64,000 nt of DNA, from positions 5,208,001 through 5,272,000 of the forward strand of contig JAILWY010000020.1 in the NCBI GenBank assembly GCA_022113835.1, written 5' to 3'. Origin of the DNA: Atopsyche davidsoni (taxonomy: Eukaryota; Arthropoda; Insecta; Trichoptera; Hydrobiosidae). A program made the position numbers and the translations under genes. Below are positions 33,718 through 45,431 of the stretch, in pieces; the stretch's first letter is position 1; each line of letters starts with the position of its first letter. Under the pieces are notes generated by a model. That model saw nothing but the letters and a program-made list of their open reading frames with translations, ran no database searches and had not been told where the DNA came from.

Positions 33718-34216
33718 CTCATATTCATGTTATCAGAAGAGAAATTTAAAACTACACAAACGCATACATACCGGTGAGAAGCCATTTGCTTGTGATCAAT
33801 GCTCATATTCATGTAATCAGAAGGGAACGTTAAAAAAATACAAACTCATACATACCGGCGAGAAGCCATTTGCTTGTGATCAATGCTCATATTCATGTAA
33901 CCGGAAGACAAGTTTAAAACTACACAAACTCATACATACCGGCGAGAAGCCATTTGCTTGTAATCAATGCTCATATTCATGTAATCAGAAGGAAACGTTA
34001 AAAAAACACAAACTCATACATACCGGCGAGAAGCCATTTGCTTGTGATCAATGCTCATATTCATGTAATCGGACGACAAGTTTAAAAGAACACAAACTCA
34101 TACATACCGGCGAGAAGCCATTTGCTTGTGATCAATGTTCGTATTCATGTATATTGAAGAGGTCCTTAGTGACCCACAAACTCAAACACACCGGTGAACA
34201 TACTATTTCACTGTGA
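33344..34216 (+). CDS. Chimeric open frame: Gag N-terminus joined to zinc fingers
   Basis: The 290-codon frame starts at the retroelement Gag ATG. Residues 1-116 are Gag-like: Ser/Ala/Glu-rich, with a probable coiled coil around residues 38-58 (LRQVLRELEEARREVRELKA). Residues 117-125 come from the LTR end. From residue 126 the frame enters the interrupted finger at SYSCYQK and continues through five C-X2-C fingers to the stop in HTISL. The frame is kept across the internal deletion and across the LTR-host junction. The LTR lies directly upstream and could supply a promoter. Whether it is transcribed is unknown. The open frame may be chance, because the array carries few stops in this frame. 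Confidence 0.5.
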   Translation: MPSTRSGANAAAEGRAGSDSGSESSRNSDRTTVDNTLRQVLRELEEARREVRELKAQGNVPEAANAARRAAERESPATPSAGPAIAIRAALTSPHRHTERIHSDDPHRQTAAWVSLSLCQKSLVHSYSCYQKRNLKLHKRIHTGEKPFACDQCSYSCNQKGTLKKYKLIHTGEKPFACDQCSYSCNRKTSLKLHKLIHTGEKPFACNQCSYSCNQKETLKKHKLIHTGEKPFACDQCSYSCNRTTSLKEHKLIHTGEKPFACDQCSYSCILKRSLVTHKLKHTGEHTISL

Positions 34217-34381
34217 TCAATGCTCATATTCAAGTAAACACAAGCATTCTCTAATATGACACATACATTAACATACTTAGATGTGTTTTTAAAATTAATT
34301 GTTTTATTTTCCGATATTTTGGTTTATGTCAATTTTATTTTACACGGATTCTCACTAAAACTGTATTTTCTTATAATTTAA

Positions 34382-35594
34382 CACTAGATTGCCCAAGATT
34401 TTATGTATCCTATATTTCCCAAAAGCTTTGTGAAAGAATAACTAATGTGTAAAGAAGTTTGTTTAAAATTATTTTTTTATATTATTTACAGTTATTTAAG
34501 TAAATATTAAAAATAAAAAAAAATTACTTCACTTGGTAAAAAATAATTTATGCATTATTATTTGTACATTTTAGGAAATGAAAGTGGAAATCTTTTTATT
34601 TGTACATCTTCCGCAAACATACTTTTGACATTTTTCACATATATTATTTGTTTTGTTGTTGTGGCACAGTCGTACTTGACAAATTTTGCGTTTGTTAGAA
34701 TGGGTTGCATTTGATGATGTTGCAGTTGATCTTTATGGGTCTTCATGTTCTGATAAATTTTTCTGTCTTACAGCTCTGTATTCGGTGAAAAGCTGTTCTG
34801 TTTATTGAAACAAGAACTCTTTTCATCGTATTCCTGTCGTTTCTTTGTAAAGGATCCAAGCATTTATAGCAGCTAAATCAAAATATTAAATAATATTTGA
34901 AGGGAACTACGTTATCTACGAGAACTAGAAAAAATACAGCAAAAGCTAGTTATCTACGAGAACTAGCTTTTACTGTATATTTTCTGGCTATTTGATCCGC
35001 CACATCAACTCCAAATTTTGTGCTGTTATAATATTGAATAGATTCCGGTAACATTTTTTTATTACTATGATCAATTTTGACATATTTATGCTTAGAACTT
35101 AGAACAGCTACTCTTTTATTTGTTTTGCTTTTATATATTGTAAGAACACAATTCTCTAATTTATATAGCAGAGTGGAAAAACGAGGCAGCTATCCTTCGT
35201 TTGATTGGCTGCTTTGGGTAGTTCTCTTTTGATTCCTCTAATAGTTCCAACTAGAGTTGTTTTTTTGCCAATAATTTTGTAACGAGTGACAAGCTAGTGA
35301 AAAAGTTATCGGTTGTGATATTTCTTCCATTGCTTGTATATGGCTCGACAAGTTTTAGAACAACGTGTTCACCGAGAAGCACTGACGATGGTCGTTGTTC
35401 ATGTCTCCCCAAATAAGGAAAGCCATTCATCTACTAAAATCTGATGCAAGTCAGAATTTGATGCCAAGTTTGTTGGGTTTATTAGGCATATACTGTGTAA
35501 ACCTGCACCTGGGTTTTGACGGAAATAGTTGCTCGTCAACTGTTATATTTTGCCCTGGTTGATAGCAAGCTTGACTATTTTCAATGAACTTGTC
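34382..35594 (-). mobile_element. piggyBac-like element, right end deleted
   Basis: The left end is TTAA (34378-34381) followed by CACTAGATTGCCCAA. Minus-strand translations give the piggyBac catalytic region in broken frames: PGQNITVDEQLF, CRFTQYMPNKPNKLGIKF and TTLVGTIRGIKRELPK. At the C-terminus is a cysteine-rich domain (CEKCQKYVCGRC). Stops and frameshifts make it dead. Compared with 44070-45431, this copy is cut off at about 35594, and roughly 450 bp including the right terminus are missing. Confidence 0.75.
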
Positions 35595-36814
35595 TGTATA
35601 TATATATTTTTTTTTTTACTGCATTGCAAAAAGTCTGCTATTTAGATAATACTTTACCTCTTTCCTTTTTGTCAATATTTATTTTAACTGTGAAATATGA
35701 AAATATCATTTTGTTGACATCTTGATCTGCCAGCATGTGACGATGATGTTCAATACGAATACACTTGAAATGAAAGACTTTGAATATACTTTATAAATTA
35801 TAACTTTACTTAATCGATATTAATCGGAGGCTACCAAAGAATTAATAAGGAATAAGGTTTGCCCAATAAATTACCCTTAGGCTCACAAAAGATCTCGTCA
35901 ATGCAGAAATATTCTATTTCTGGCTATCTAAAAATACAAAGCTAATTCCTCATGCCAAAATTTATGTACTTTTAACAAAAATATTGTTTTATAAAAACTC
36001 AAAATCAATTTTTACCATTAGTTAAATTTTTTATCAAAATGAAATAATAATTATTTTTTGGTAGGACTTTTATTACGTTTGCAATATGAGCGAGGTATCA
36101 AATATATAACATAGGTAATTGAGTGTTTAAAATCTATAAACACGATTTCACGGTGAATGTAAAAAGTGAGAAGAGCAGTTGAGAAGGAAATGCATTCATA
36201 GTGCTGGAAGTATCGTCAATCAAGTCTACGGAGTCTGTTTTTATTTTATGTTCAAATGTATGTACTTGTTATGTATGAATTTTTGATTTAAATGAAATAA
36301 AAAGATTAAATACATTTTGAATGATAAACCATGTTACATATTTAACAAATTTGGATCCAATCCCATTGAATTTGTATGAATAAAATTTACATAAACCAAA
36401 ATATCGGAAAATAAATAAATTTAATTTGAAAAAACATCTAAGTATGTTGATGTATGTGTCATATAAGGAATAAATTATCCTGTATGAATTATACGGCTTT
36501 TCGCTTAGCGGCCAAGTCTCGTGGAACGTATCTAGGCCGTAAAGCGAGGTATGGGTGTATGTATTTTCAATCTAAATTGTTTTATTTTCCGATATTTTGG
36601 TTTATGTAAATTTTATTTTACATTGATTCGCCCTAAAACTGTAATTTCTTATAATTGAATAAAACATTTAAAAATATAATGTCAATGGTCTTTGTTATCT
36701 CTACATCCATTTACTGATTCTTTGACTGGGAAGTAAGCTGTTTTGGAGATCTCGGTAAGATTCATGGTTTGATGTCAAGAGTAGAGTGTATTCTGTCTCT
36801 TACTACCCTTACCT
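35595..36814. repeat. 3' flank of unit 4
   Basis: It consists of duplicated flank phrases. From about 35872 the sequence aligns with the flank of gene 3 (from about 22.6 kb), including the inverted gene-end copy with Tigger terminus near 36383-36560. No gene is recognised. Confidence 0.5.
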
Positions 36815-38304
36815 GATGATGGGTCTCAATATGCGCAAGAAGACCGGCATGGTCTTCTTGGACATAGAGAAAGCCTTCGACACGGTCTGCTGCACAAGCT
36901 GTACGTGTCTGAAGTCCCCCTCCACATCATTGATGTAATAAAATCATTCCTAAGCGACAGACAATTTGCCGTCTCGCTCCCGGGGGCCTCCTCCAGCCGG
37001 CGACCGGTCCCGGCCGGAGTCCCCCAAGGCTCAGTCCTAGTCCCACAACTATTCTCTCACTTCATTAGCGACCTACGCGTACCGCCTAAATGCGATCTTG
37101 CCCTCCACGCTGACGACACAGCCTGCTACACCACCTCGCGCCACCCCGCTCAAATCACTAAGAACCTTCAGAAAGGGTTCGACCTCATTAACTCCTTCTA
37201 CAAGTCCTGGAGGATTAAAGTAAATCAGGGCAAGACAGAGGCAATCATGTTTTCTCACAACCCACACCCACGCAGACTCGAACGCTCCGAACTCATAAAA
37301 GCCGACGGGGTCCCGATCCAGTGGCGCAAAAAGGTGAAATACCTCGGAGTGCACCTGGATCGGAGCCTCAACTGGCTCCCTCACATAGCCGCCGCGCGGA
37401 CAAAGGCTTAAATTGGCAAGAACGGGCTTTACCCGCTCCTCTGCTCCAAGACTCCTCTCTCTCTCAACCAGAAATTGCGACTGTACACCTCAATCATCAG
37501 ACCGTTCATGATGTAAGCTGAGGCTGTTTGGTCCACGCGATACCCAGCCACCTCGCCACCATCCAGGCAGCCCAAAATTCATGCCTCCGCCTCATACTAG
37601 GTGCCTTCTACACCACGTCCACCACCACCATCTGTGACCTTACCAAGATTCCGACGACTGCCGAACACACGCTACACGCCACCGAGCGACTCTTCAAGTA
37701 AGTCGGCATGTGCCGCAATCCCCTCCTCAAGGGGATCGGACTCGATACCCCCGACCTCCTATCCACCCACTACTGGCACAAATTTCCCCACCACATCCTC
37801 CTCGGTGAGAATATAACGGTCTCCGAGGTGCTCTGTACAAGAAGGAGCGCCAAGTAGCCAAGACCAGAAGTGTTGGGATGATTATTGTACCCCATCCCTA
37901 GCCCTGAAATACTTAAATTCAAAATACAATTTGTGTTGTTAGTCATATAAGCCGGCTAATGTTCCTTTATAATAACTAGGATGCATTGATTTATATAAAC
38001 TCAGTAAAATCACTATGTTTACCCGCCCGCCCACCTCCACCATCCCCCCCATCACCCACTGTTACTCTGTTATTTTATTTTACTTATACTGTTATCTAAT
38101 TTTAATATTTAATATTTATTTTAACTCATGCCACCAAAGGGTTTTTAACGCATATTTTCCCTTCTCCTACTACAAACACAAACACGAGATCCACATGTAC
38201 ACTAAGACCACACTTTGTAAGCCCCAAAAACTGCGCGCAGTAAATACCAGTATTGTTAAACATAGCCCTAAGGACCAAATGTAATATACTAAATGATAAA
38301 TAAA
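36815..38304 (+). mobile_element. Jockey-like LINE fragment, copy 3
   Basis: This is the most complete of the three fragments. The frame is open from 36905 through LHADDTA, NLQKGFDLINSFYKSW and the YLGVHLD motif to a TAA at 37409, so the frameshift in copies 1 and 2 is absent here. It still lacks the 5' part, has the deletion after AFDTV, and has a later nonsense codon (MM-stop) shared with copy 2. Confidence 0.75.
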
Positions 38305-39044
38305 GAGTTTTGAAAGTTATTTTTTAACAAGGCTTTGCTAATTTTGGATAATGCACCAGGGCATCCTACTAATTTATCCGAGCTATCTGAAGATGTCATG
38401 ATTGAGTACTTTCCGAAAAATACAACAGCTCTGATCCAACCAATGGATCAGGGTGCAATAGCCACTTTTAAGGCATATTACCTACGCTGAACTTTCCACC
38501 AACTTATAACGGAAACCGATGGTAATGCTTCAATTAAAATATTTTGGAAAAATATAACATCAATGATGTTGACAGCATCAGTGAATCATGGAAGGAATTA
38601 AAATTAACAACAATGAACCATGTTTGGAAAAAAATATGGCCAGAATGTGTAGAAAGTACTGATGCAGAAGTTAATTTCCTTCCTGAAATTAGGCAAAACA
38701 TTTTGGATCTAGCACATGATCTCGGCTTTGAAGGTTTGAACGAACGTGATGTGCTTGATCTACTTGAAGCTGATAGGGAACCGTTTTGATATGATGAACT
38801 CATTCAGTTGCAAGCAGAGCCGGCATTTGATGAAGAGACAGAGCCTGTTGTATCCAAACAGCTAACATCAAAAAATTTGTCGAAACATAGTTTCTCGAGG
38901 AATCAACTCAGCCTTTAGTTGTTATAGATCACTGAAGAAAGAAATAGACAAGAAGGCAAGACAAACAACGTTGAACAATTTTTTTAAGCCTGGCTCATCC
39001 TCAATGATGACGACAGCGATCTGCAGGTTACCATTTCTTCATCG
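38305..39044 (+). pseudogene. pogo/Tigger-like DDE transposase fragment, copy 2
   Basis: It is near-identical to 25051-25790 at an offset of 13,254 bp, including the in-frame TGA after FKAYY and the QTTLNNFFKP PIP-like box. It is a duplicated pseudogene fragment. Confidence 0.75.
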
Positions 39045-39165
39045 TCTTCAGATTAAAGCCATTGATGGGGTTGTTATCTAACAAGGAACTAGATCATTAA
39101 ACTGTACACGGGTTAAGTAATTAAATCCACTGGATACACGGGTTGAGTAGTAAAATCCACTGGAA

Positions 39166-39449
39166 TGTGCTATACATTCCATTGATCAGCGGTCAGTGAC
39201 ACCTGTTAATATTTTGTGTGGAATTTATCCCAGCGACGCCCTTTTGTTTATGTTATTTCAGAATAGCGTCGGGACGCTATATAAAGAGCTTCACACGCTC
39301 CTCTGGTCTAGGTATCGAGACAGTAACCACGTATATTTATCCTTCCGTGTAGTTATTATAAACAAAGTCCTGATTTCCAACCATATATCAATCCTGCAAC
39401 CACAACATCACATCAACGACATTGGAGACAACAATACTTCATAATACTT
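39166..39449 (+). repeat. LTR-like block, copy 3
   Basis: Same block as at 25912 at the 13,254-bp offset, with a few substitutions. TATATAAAG is present; the AATAAA is changed to AACAAA. Confidence 0.45.
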
Positions 39450-40221
39450 CGGCGAAACCATTTAAAAAAAATTATGTATTTATACATACATATTTTATGT
39501 AACATGAAGATGTTTCATTTTTGTTTATAGATGATTGTTGGTTTTTGGAGTTTGTTATTATTTTATGTACAAATGTATGTACTTGTTATGTATGAATTTT
39601 TGATTTAAATGAAATAAAAAGATAAAATACATTTTGAATGATAAATCATGCTACATTTTTAACAAATTTGGATCCAATCCCATTGAATTTGTATGAATAA
39701 AATTTAAAAGATTGGAAAAGGAAAAGATTCTATAGACAACAAATGTTTTAAATTTGTAAAAAGTGATTTATTAAAATGGTAGCTTAGGATGCAGCAGCAG
39801 TTCTTTTAAATTGGGGTAATCCTAAAGTGTATATATAAAGAGAAAAGAGAAAGATAAAAAGAGTTTATGCGCGCTGTTAGTTTAAATTAATTCTCACTCA
39901 ATTTGATAATACCAACATTAATGGTTAGCAAAACCGATCTCTGCATTTGGTTATTGAAAAAAAAAAAAAAAAACAAATTGTATTGTTAAATAGCATAATC
40001 AAAACACCGCTTTTAAAACCGTGGAAATTGTCACTAGGAGCTGTGGCCGCTCGCTGCGAGAATTATACAATACTTTGTGCGTTATAAATAACCAATGTAT
40101 TTAAATCAATGTAACTTCAATGTAAGACGGAAAAAAATACAAAATGTTTGATAATATCAAAAAATTATTTAAGTATTTTTTCACATTGCAATGATGTTGT
40201 TTGAAGAGGGAGCGTCTAGTT
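39450..40221. repeat. 5' flank of unit 5
   Basis: Near-identical to the flank before gene 4 (offset 13,254) and, from about 39.6 kb, to the flank before gene 6 (offset 6,903). No gene is recognised. Confidence 0.5.
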
Positions 40222-40457
40222 CATGGGTAGCAAACCTTTTTCAGCTGCCGGGACAAATTAATGAAATGAGATTGACTGTGAGATAGATTGAGATGAGACT
40301 GGGCTACTTCCATATATATGATATGATACGAACTACGCTCAATGGGATATTCTATTGGTGGTTTTATATACAACAAAAAAAAATGTTTGCATATGCTCTG
40401 CGGGCCAAAAAAAAAAATACATAATATGGCCCGCGAGCCATGGGTTGGCTATCTATG
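40222..40457. mobile_element. hAT-B MITE upstream of gene 5
   Basis: Same element and position relative to the gene as at 26968, with an 8-bp target duplication (GTCTAGTT / GTCCAGTC). Confidence 0.7.
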
Positions 40458-40538
40458 GTCCAGTCTATGGTCTCCGCGCCATTGCTCTGTCACCATCCGT
40501 AAAACCAAACATCGCGGCCGTCGGCTCTACTCAACGGA

Positions 40539-43500
40539 ATGTCGTGTGTGCCGTGCTACGTATTACTGCATGATGTCTCTAAGAGTTATCTTAAAGCGGA
40601 CGCTCATGTGAAGCAGGAAGTCGCTGATCCTGATGAAGGCGGCGAGTCTGCCATTAGTGAGATATTCTCCGGGAAGTGCGAGGTCCACGTAGAAGAGCTC
40701 GACGTCAGGAGGTCTCTGCCCAACAGAATATCGTTTACGCAGTGCTACGTTTTATTGAACGATATCTCTAAAAGTTGCCTCAAAGTGGACGCTCGTGCAA
40801 AGCACGACATCTCTGATCTTGAAGACGGCGGCGAGTCTGTCATTAGCGAGATATTCTCCGTGAAGCGCGAGGAATCGCCAGCTGAGGCGTCCTTCCCCGG
40901 CGCCTCGCTGTATGAGGAGGTCGAAGTAAAGGAATTCGACATCGAGAGAGCTTTGCTGGAACACAGCGCAAGAGCTGCCTCTTCAGATTCTGGGCTGCTT
41001 GATATCAAAATTGAAGAATTCGATGTCGAAAGAGCATTGCTGGAGCATGAAAGGGCGCTGCCCCGAGCAGCTGTCGGGCGTGAGCAGGTAATATGCCGAT
41101 CTCTGTACCTCACCCCTAACAAGTAGTCAGTTTAAAATAATGGTTTCAATCAGAGGTGTCAAGCTCAATTTTGCAGAGGGCCATGTGTTAATTTAGAATG
41201 TGTAGGCGGGCCAGATTCAAATAAAAAAAATGTACTGTATTATTATAACATTTCATTTATTTAATTATATAGTTTATAATATACGGTTGTTAAAACTCAT
41301 ATTAAAGTTATAAAATAGAGAAAGAGCCCATGAAGTCTAAAAGCTCTTAAAACACGATTCTTCTTTCTGTGACACATTGCGACCGCGGGCCATATTGATA
41401 CAGCTCGAGGGCCGGATGCGGCCCGCGGACCGTATCTTTGGCATGACTGGCTTAAATAGTCAACAGCCACCTGCACAGATTGAGTTTTGTCACGTCTACT
41501 ATGGTACTTGTGTTCCATGGTATGTAAATGGTTTGTGGGTTTATTGCTAGTGAATCTTGGGTGTTCTTCTCATCTTATCATCTGAGAAATTCCATCATCT
41601 TTCATATTGAGTGCAGCCCTAACCTCTGCTTTGTCATGTTTTTAATTTGGTAAATATTTTTTTCCCTTCCTTAACCTTCAGATGGGCTGAAATGAAAATA
41701 TGAAATGCATTATTAAACCATTAAATTACAATTTAAAACATGCCATAATTAATATTTCCAAAAAGATGACTCGGTTTGATGGTTATTAAATAATCGGAGC
41801 AATTCGTTAATGGGGATGAATTTCTACTCATAGTTTTATCAAACACGAGTTACAGTGTGTCATTGTGTTTTGACCACGTCTAAAATACTTTATCTTTAAC
41901 ATTAAGTTGTGTTTATGTGTTATTAGTATTATTCGTAAAAACGGTTTTCAAGGTACCGACTTGCCTGGAAGTTGTGTGTATGTTACAATTTTGCATTGTA
42001 TCTATCATACGTGACTAATGCTTTAAAACAAATTTTAACAATATTCTTGTGTGTTTCAGGAGCAACTACAATCACACGGTGCAGATTTGCGGAATAAAGC
42101 TCTTCAAATTCAGACTGGCGATGCGATCTTTACCTGTGGAAAATGTTCATACTTCTGTAGCCACGATAGTGCCTTGGCAAAGCACAATGTTATTCATACT
42201 GGAATGAAGCTATTTGCTTGCGATCATTGCTCATATTCATGTAATCTAAAAAATGAGTTTAATACACCGTTTCTCAAACATACCTGCGAGAAGCCGTTTG
42301 TTTGTGATCAATGCTCGTATTCATCTCATCTGAAGCTATATTTAAAACAACACAAACTCATTCATACCGCCGAGAAGCCATTTGCTTGTGATCAATGCTC
42401 ATATTCATGTTATGAGAAAACAAGGTTAAAACAACACAAACTCTTACATACCAGCGAGAAACCATTTGCATGTAATCAATGCTCCTATTCATGTAATCTG
42501 AAGGGAAGTTTAAAACTACACAAACCCATACATACCGGCGAGAAGCTATTTTCTTGTGAGCAATGCTCATATTCATGCAATCTAAAGGAAAGTTTAAAAC
42601 TACAAAAACTCATACATACCGGCGAGAAGCTATTTTCTTGTGAGCAATGCTCATATTCATGCAATCTAAAGGAAAGTTTAAAACTACACAAACTCATACA
42701 TACCGGCGAGAAGCTATTTTCTTGTGAGCAATGCTCATATTCATGCAATCTAAAGGAAAGTTTAAAACTACACAAACTCATACATACCGGCGAGAAGCTA
42801 TTTTCTTGTGAGCAATGCTCATATTCATGCAATCTAAAGAAAAGTTTAAAACTACACAAACTCATACATACCGGCGAGAAACCATTTGCTTGTGATCAAT
42901 GCTCATATTCATGTAATCGGAAGACAGGTTTAAAAGAACACAAACTCATACATACCGGCGAGAAGCCATTTGTTTGTGATCAATGTTCGTATTCATGTAA
43001 ATGGAGGGCAAGTTTAAAACTACACAAACTCATACATACCGGCGAGAAGCCATTTGCTTGTGAGCAATGCTCATATTCATGCAATCTAAAGGAAAGTTTA
43101 AAACTACACAAACTCATACATACCGGCGAGAAGCTATTTTCTTGTGAGCAATGCTCATATTCATGCAATCTAAAGAAAAGTTTAAAACTACACAAACTCA
43201 TACATACCGGCGAGAAACCATTTGCTTGTGATCAATGCTCATATTCATGCAATCGGAAGACAGGTTTAAAAGTACACAAACTCATACATACCGGCGAGAA
43301 GCCATTTGTTTGTGATCAATGTTCGTATTCATGTAAATGGAGGGCAAGTTTAAAACTACACAAACTCATACATACCGGCGAGAAGCCATTTACTTGTGAT
43401 CAATGCTCATATTCATGTTATCAGAAGGGAAATTTAAAAGTACACAAAGTCATTCATACCGACGAGAAGCTATTTGCTTGTGATCAATGCTCATATACAT

Positions 43501-43904
43501 GTAATCACAAGGGAAATTTCAAAGGACACAAACTCATTCATACCGGCGAGAAGTTATTTGCTTGTGATCAATGCTCATATACATGTAATCACAAGGGAAA
43601 TTTCAAAGTACACAAACTCATTCATACCGGCGAGAAGCTATTTGCTTGTGATCAATGCTCATATTCATGTAATCGGAAGACAGGTTTAAAAGAACACAAA
43701 CTCGTACATACCGGCGAGAAGCCATTTGCTTGTAATCAATGCTCATATTCATGTTATCAGAAGAGAAATTTAAAACTACACAAACGCATACATACCGGTG
43801 AGAAGCCATTCGCTTGTGATCAATGTTCGTATTCATGTATATTGAAGAGGTCCTTAGTGACCCACAAACTCAAACACACCGGTGAACATACTATTTCACT
43901 GTGA
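40539..43904 (+). CDS. C2H2 zinc-finger protein, gene 5 (exons 40539..41087 and 42060..43904)
   Basis: The product is about 797 residues: 183 from the long form of exon 1 and 614 from exon 2. The acidic N-terminus has VKQE and IKIE SUMO-type motifs. Exon 2 encodes 21 fingers; finger 2 has Pro and finger 6 has Gln at the first His. The other 19 have complete ligands. Fingers 6-9 repeat the NLKxSL helix, and the block of NLKESL, NLKKSL, NRKTGL and KWRASL occurs twice. It is almost identical to gene 4 but has no array in the intron and no LTR element, so it preserves the uninterrupted state. The C-terminus HTGEHTISL arises from a one-base insertion relative to genes 1-3, removing the terminal finger. 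DNA binding in the nucleus is inferred. Confidence 0.8.
41151..41449. mobile_element. hAT-A MITE in the intron of gene 5
   Basis: It matches the copy in gene 4 base for base as far as compared, with duplication GTTTCAAT / GCTTAAAT. Confidence 0.7.
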
Positions 43905-44069
43905 TCAATGCTCATATTCAAGTAAACACAAGCATTCTCTAATATGACACATACATTAACATACTTAGATGTGTTTTTAAAATTAATTGTTTTATTTTCC
44001 GATATTTTGGTTTATGTCAATTTTATTTTACACGGATTCTCACTAAAACTGTATTTTCTTATAATTTAA

Positions 44070-45431
44070 CACTAGATTGCCCAAGATTTTATGTATCCTA
44101 TATTTCCCAAAAGCTTTGTGAAAGAATAACTAATGTGTAAAGAAGTTTGTTTAAAATTATTTTTTTATATTATTTACAGTTATTTAAGTAAATATTAAAA
44201 ATAAAAAAAAATTACTTCACTTGGTAAAAAATAATTTATGCATTATTATTTGTACATTTTAGGAAATGAAAGTGGAAATCTTTTTATTTGTACATCTTCC
44301 GCAAACATACTTTTGACATTTTTCACATATATTATTTGTTTTGTTGTTGTGGCACAGTCGTACTTGACAAATTTTGCGTTTGTTAGAATGGGTTGCATTT
44401 GATGATGTTGCAGTTGATCTTTATGGGTCTTCATGTTCTGATAAATTTTTCTGTCTTACAGCTCTGTATTCGGTGAAAAGCTGTTCTGTTTATTGAAACA
44501 AGAACTCTTTTCATCGTATTCCTGTCGTTTCTTTGTAAAGGATCCAAGCATTTATAGCAGCTAAATCAAAATATTAAATAATATTTGAAGGGAACTACGT
44601 TATCTACGAGAACTAGAAAAAATACAGCAAAAGCTAGTTATCTACGAGAACTAGCTTTTACTGTATATTTTCTGGCTATTTGATCCGCCACATCAACTCC
44701 AAATTTTGTGCTGTTATAATATTGAATAGATTCCGGTAACATTTTTTTATTACTATGATCAATTTTGACATATTTATGCTTAGAACTTAGAACAGCTACT
44801 CTTTTATTTGTTTTGCTTTTATATATTGTAAGAACACAATTCTCTAATTTATATAGCAGAGTGGAAAAACGAGGCAGCTATCCTTCGTTTGATTGGCTGC
44901 TTTGGGTAGTTCTCTTTTGATTCCTCTAATAGTTCCAACTAGAGTTGTTTTTTTGCCAATAATTTTGTAACGAGTGACAAGCTAGTGAAAAAGTTATCGG
45001 TTGTGATATTTCTTCCATTGCTTGTATATGGCTCGACAAGTTTTAGAACAACGTGTTCACCGAGAAGCACTGACGATGGTCGTTGTTCATGTCTCCCCAA
45101 ATAAGGAAAGCCATTCATCTACTAAAATCTGATGCAAGTCAGAATTTGATGCCAAGTTTGTTGGGTTTATTAGGCATATACTGTGTAAACCTGCACCTGG
45201 GTTTTGACGGAAATAGTTGCTCGTCAACTGTTATATTTTGCCCTGGTTGATAGCAAGCTTGACTATTTTCAATGAACTTGTCCCATATTTCCGAAATCGA
45301 GGCAAATTTATTTGTTTTAAGGCTTGTTTCGGTTAACTTGTTTAAGAAATTGACTCAATTCAATAATAAGAGTCATTTGATTATTTAAAATTTCCCAAGC
45401 AGTCAAAATGACTGCTTTTGGGCAATATAGG
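44070..45431 (-). mobile_element. piggyBac-like element, both termini present
   Basis: TTAA at 44066-44069 precedes CACTAGATTGCCCAA. The right end reads TTGGGCAATATAGG followed by TATAAC, so the termini are inverted repeats around a shared TTGGGCAAT core and the right TTAA is mutated. The minus-strand transposase relics are those described for 34382. At about 1.36 kb it is shorter than autonomous piggyBac elements and has stops, so it could move only in trans. Confidence 0.7.

Larger units (their letters stand above)
27285..34216 (+). pseudogene. C2H2 zinc-finger gene 4, split by an LTR element (pieces 27285..27644, 31056..32910, 33723..34216)
   Basis: Exon 1 is the short, 120-codon form with an intact donor. 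The intron carries hAT-A and a 2.4-kb tRNA-like array. Exon 2 has 21 complete fingers; finger 2 has Pro for the first His and finger 6 has Gln for the first His. It is then cut inside finger 22, directly after the CNQC ligand pair, by an 807-bp retroelement with a CTCAT duplication. The reading frame runs into the element and stops at 32975. The remaining half finger plus five fingers continue after the insertion (one with Tyr for the first His) and end in HTISL. Before the insertion the array had about 27 fingers. A shared one-base insertion just before the stop removes the usual terminal KHKHSL finger, as in gene 5. A truncated 21-finger protein could still be made. Confidence 0.8.
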
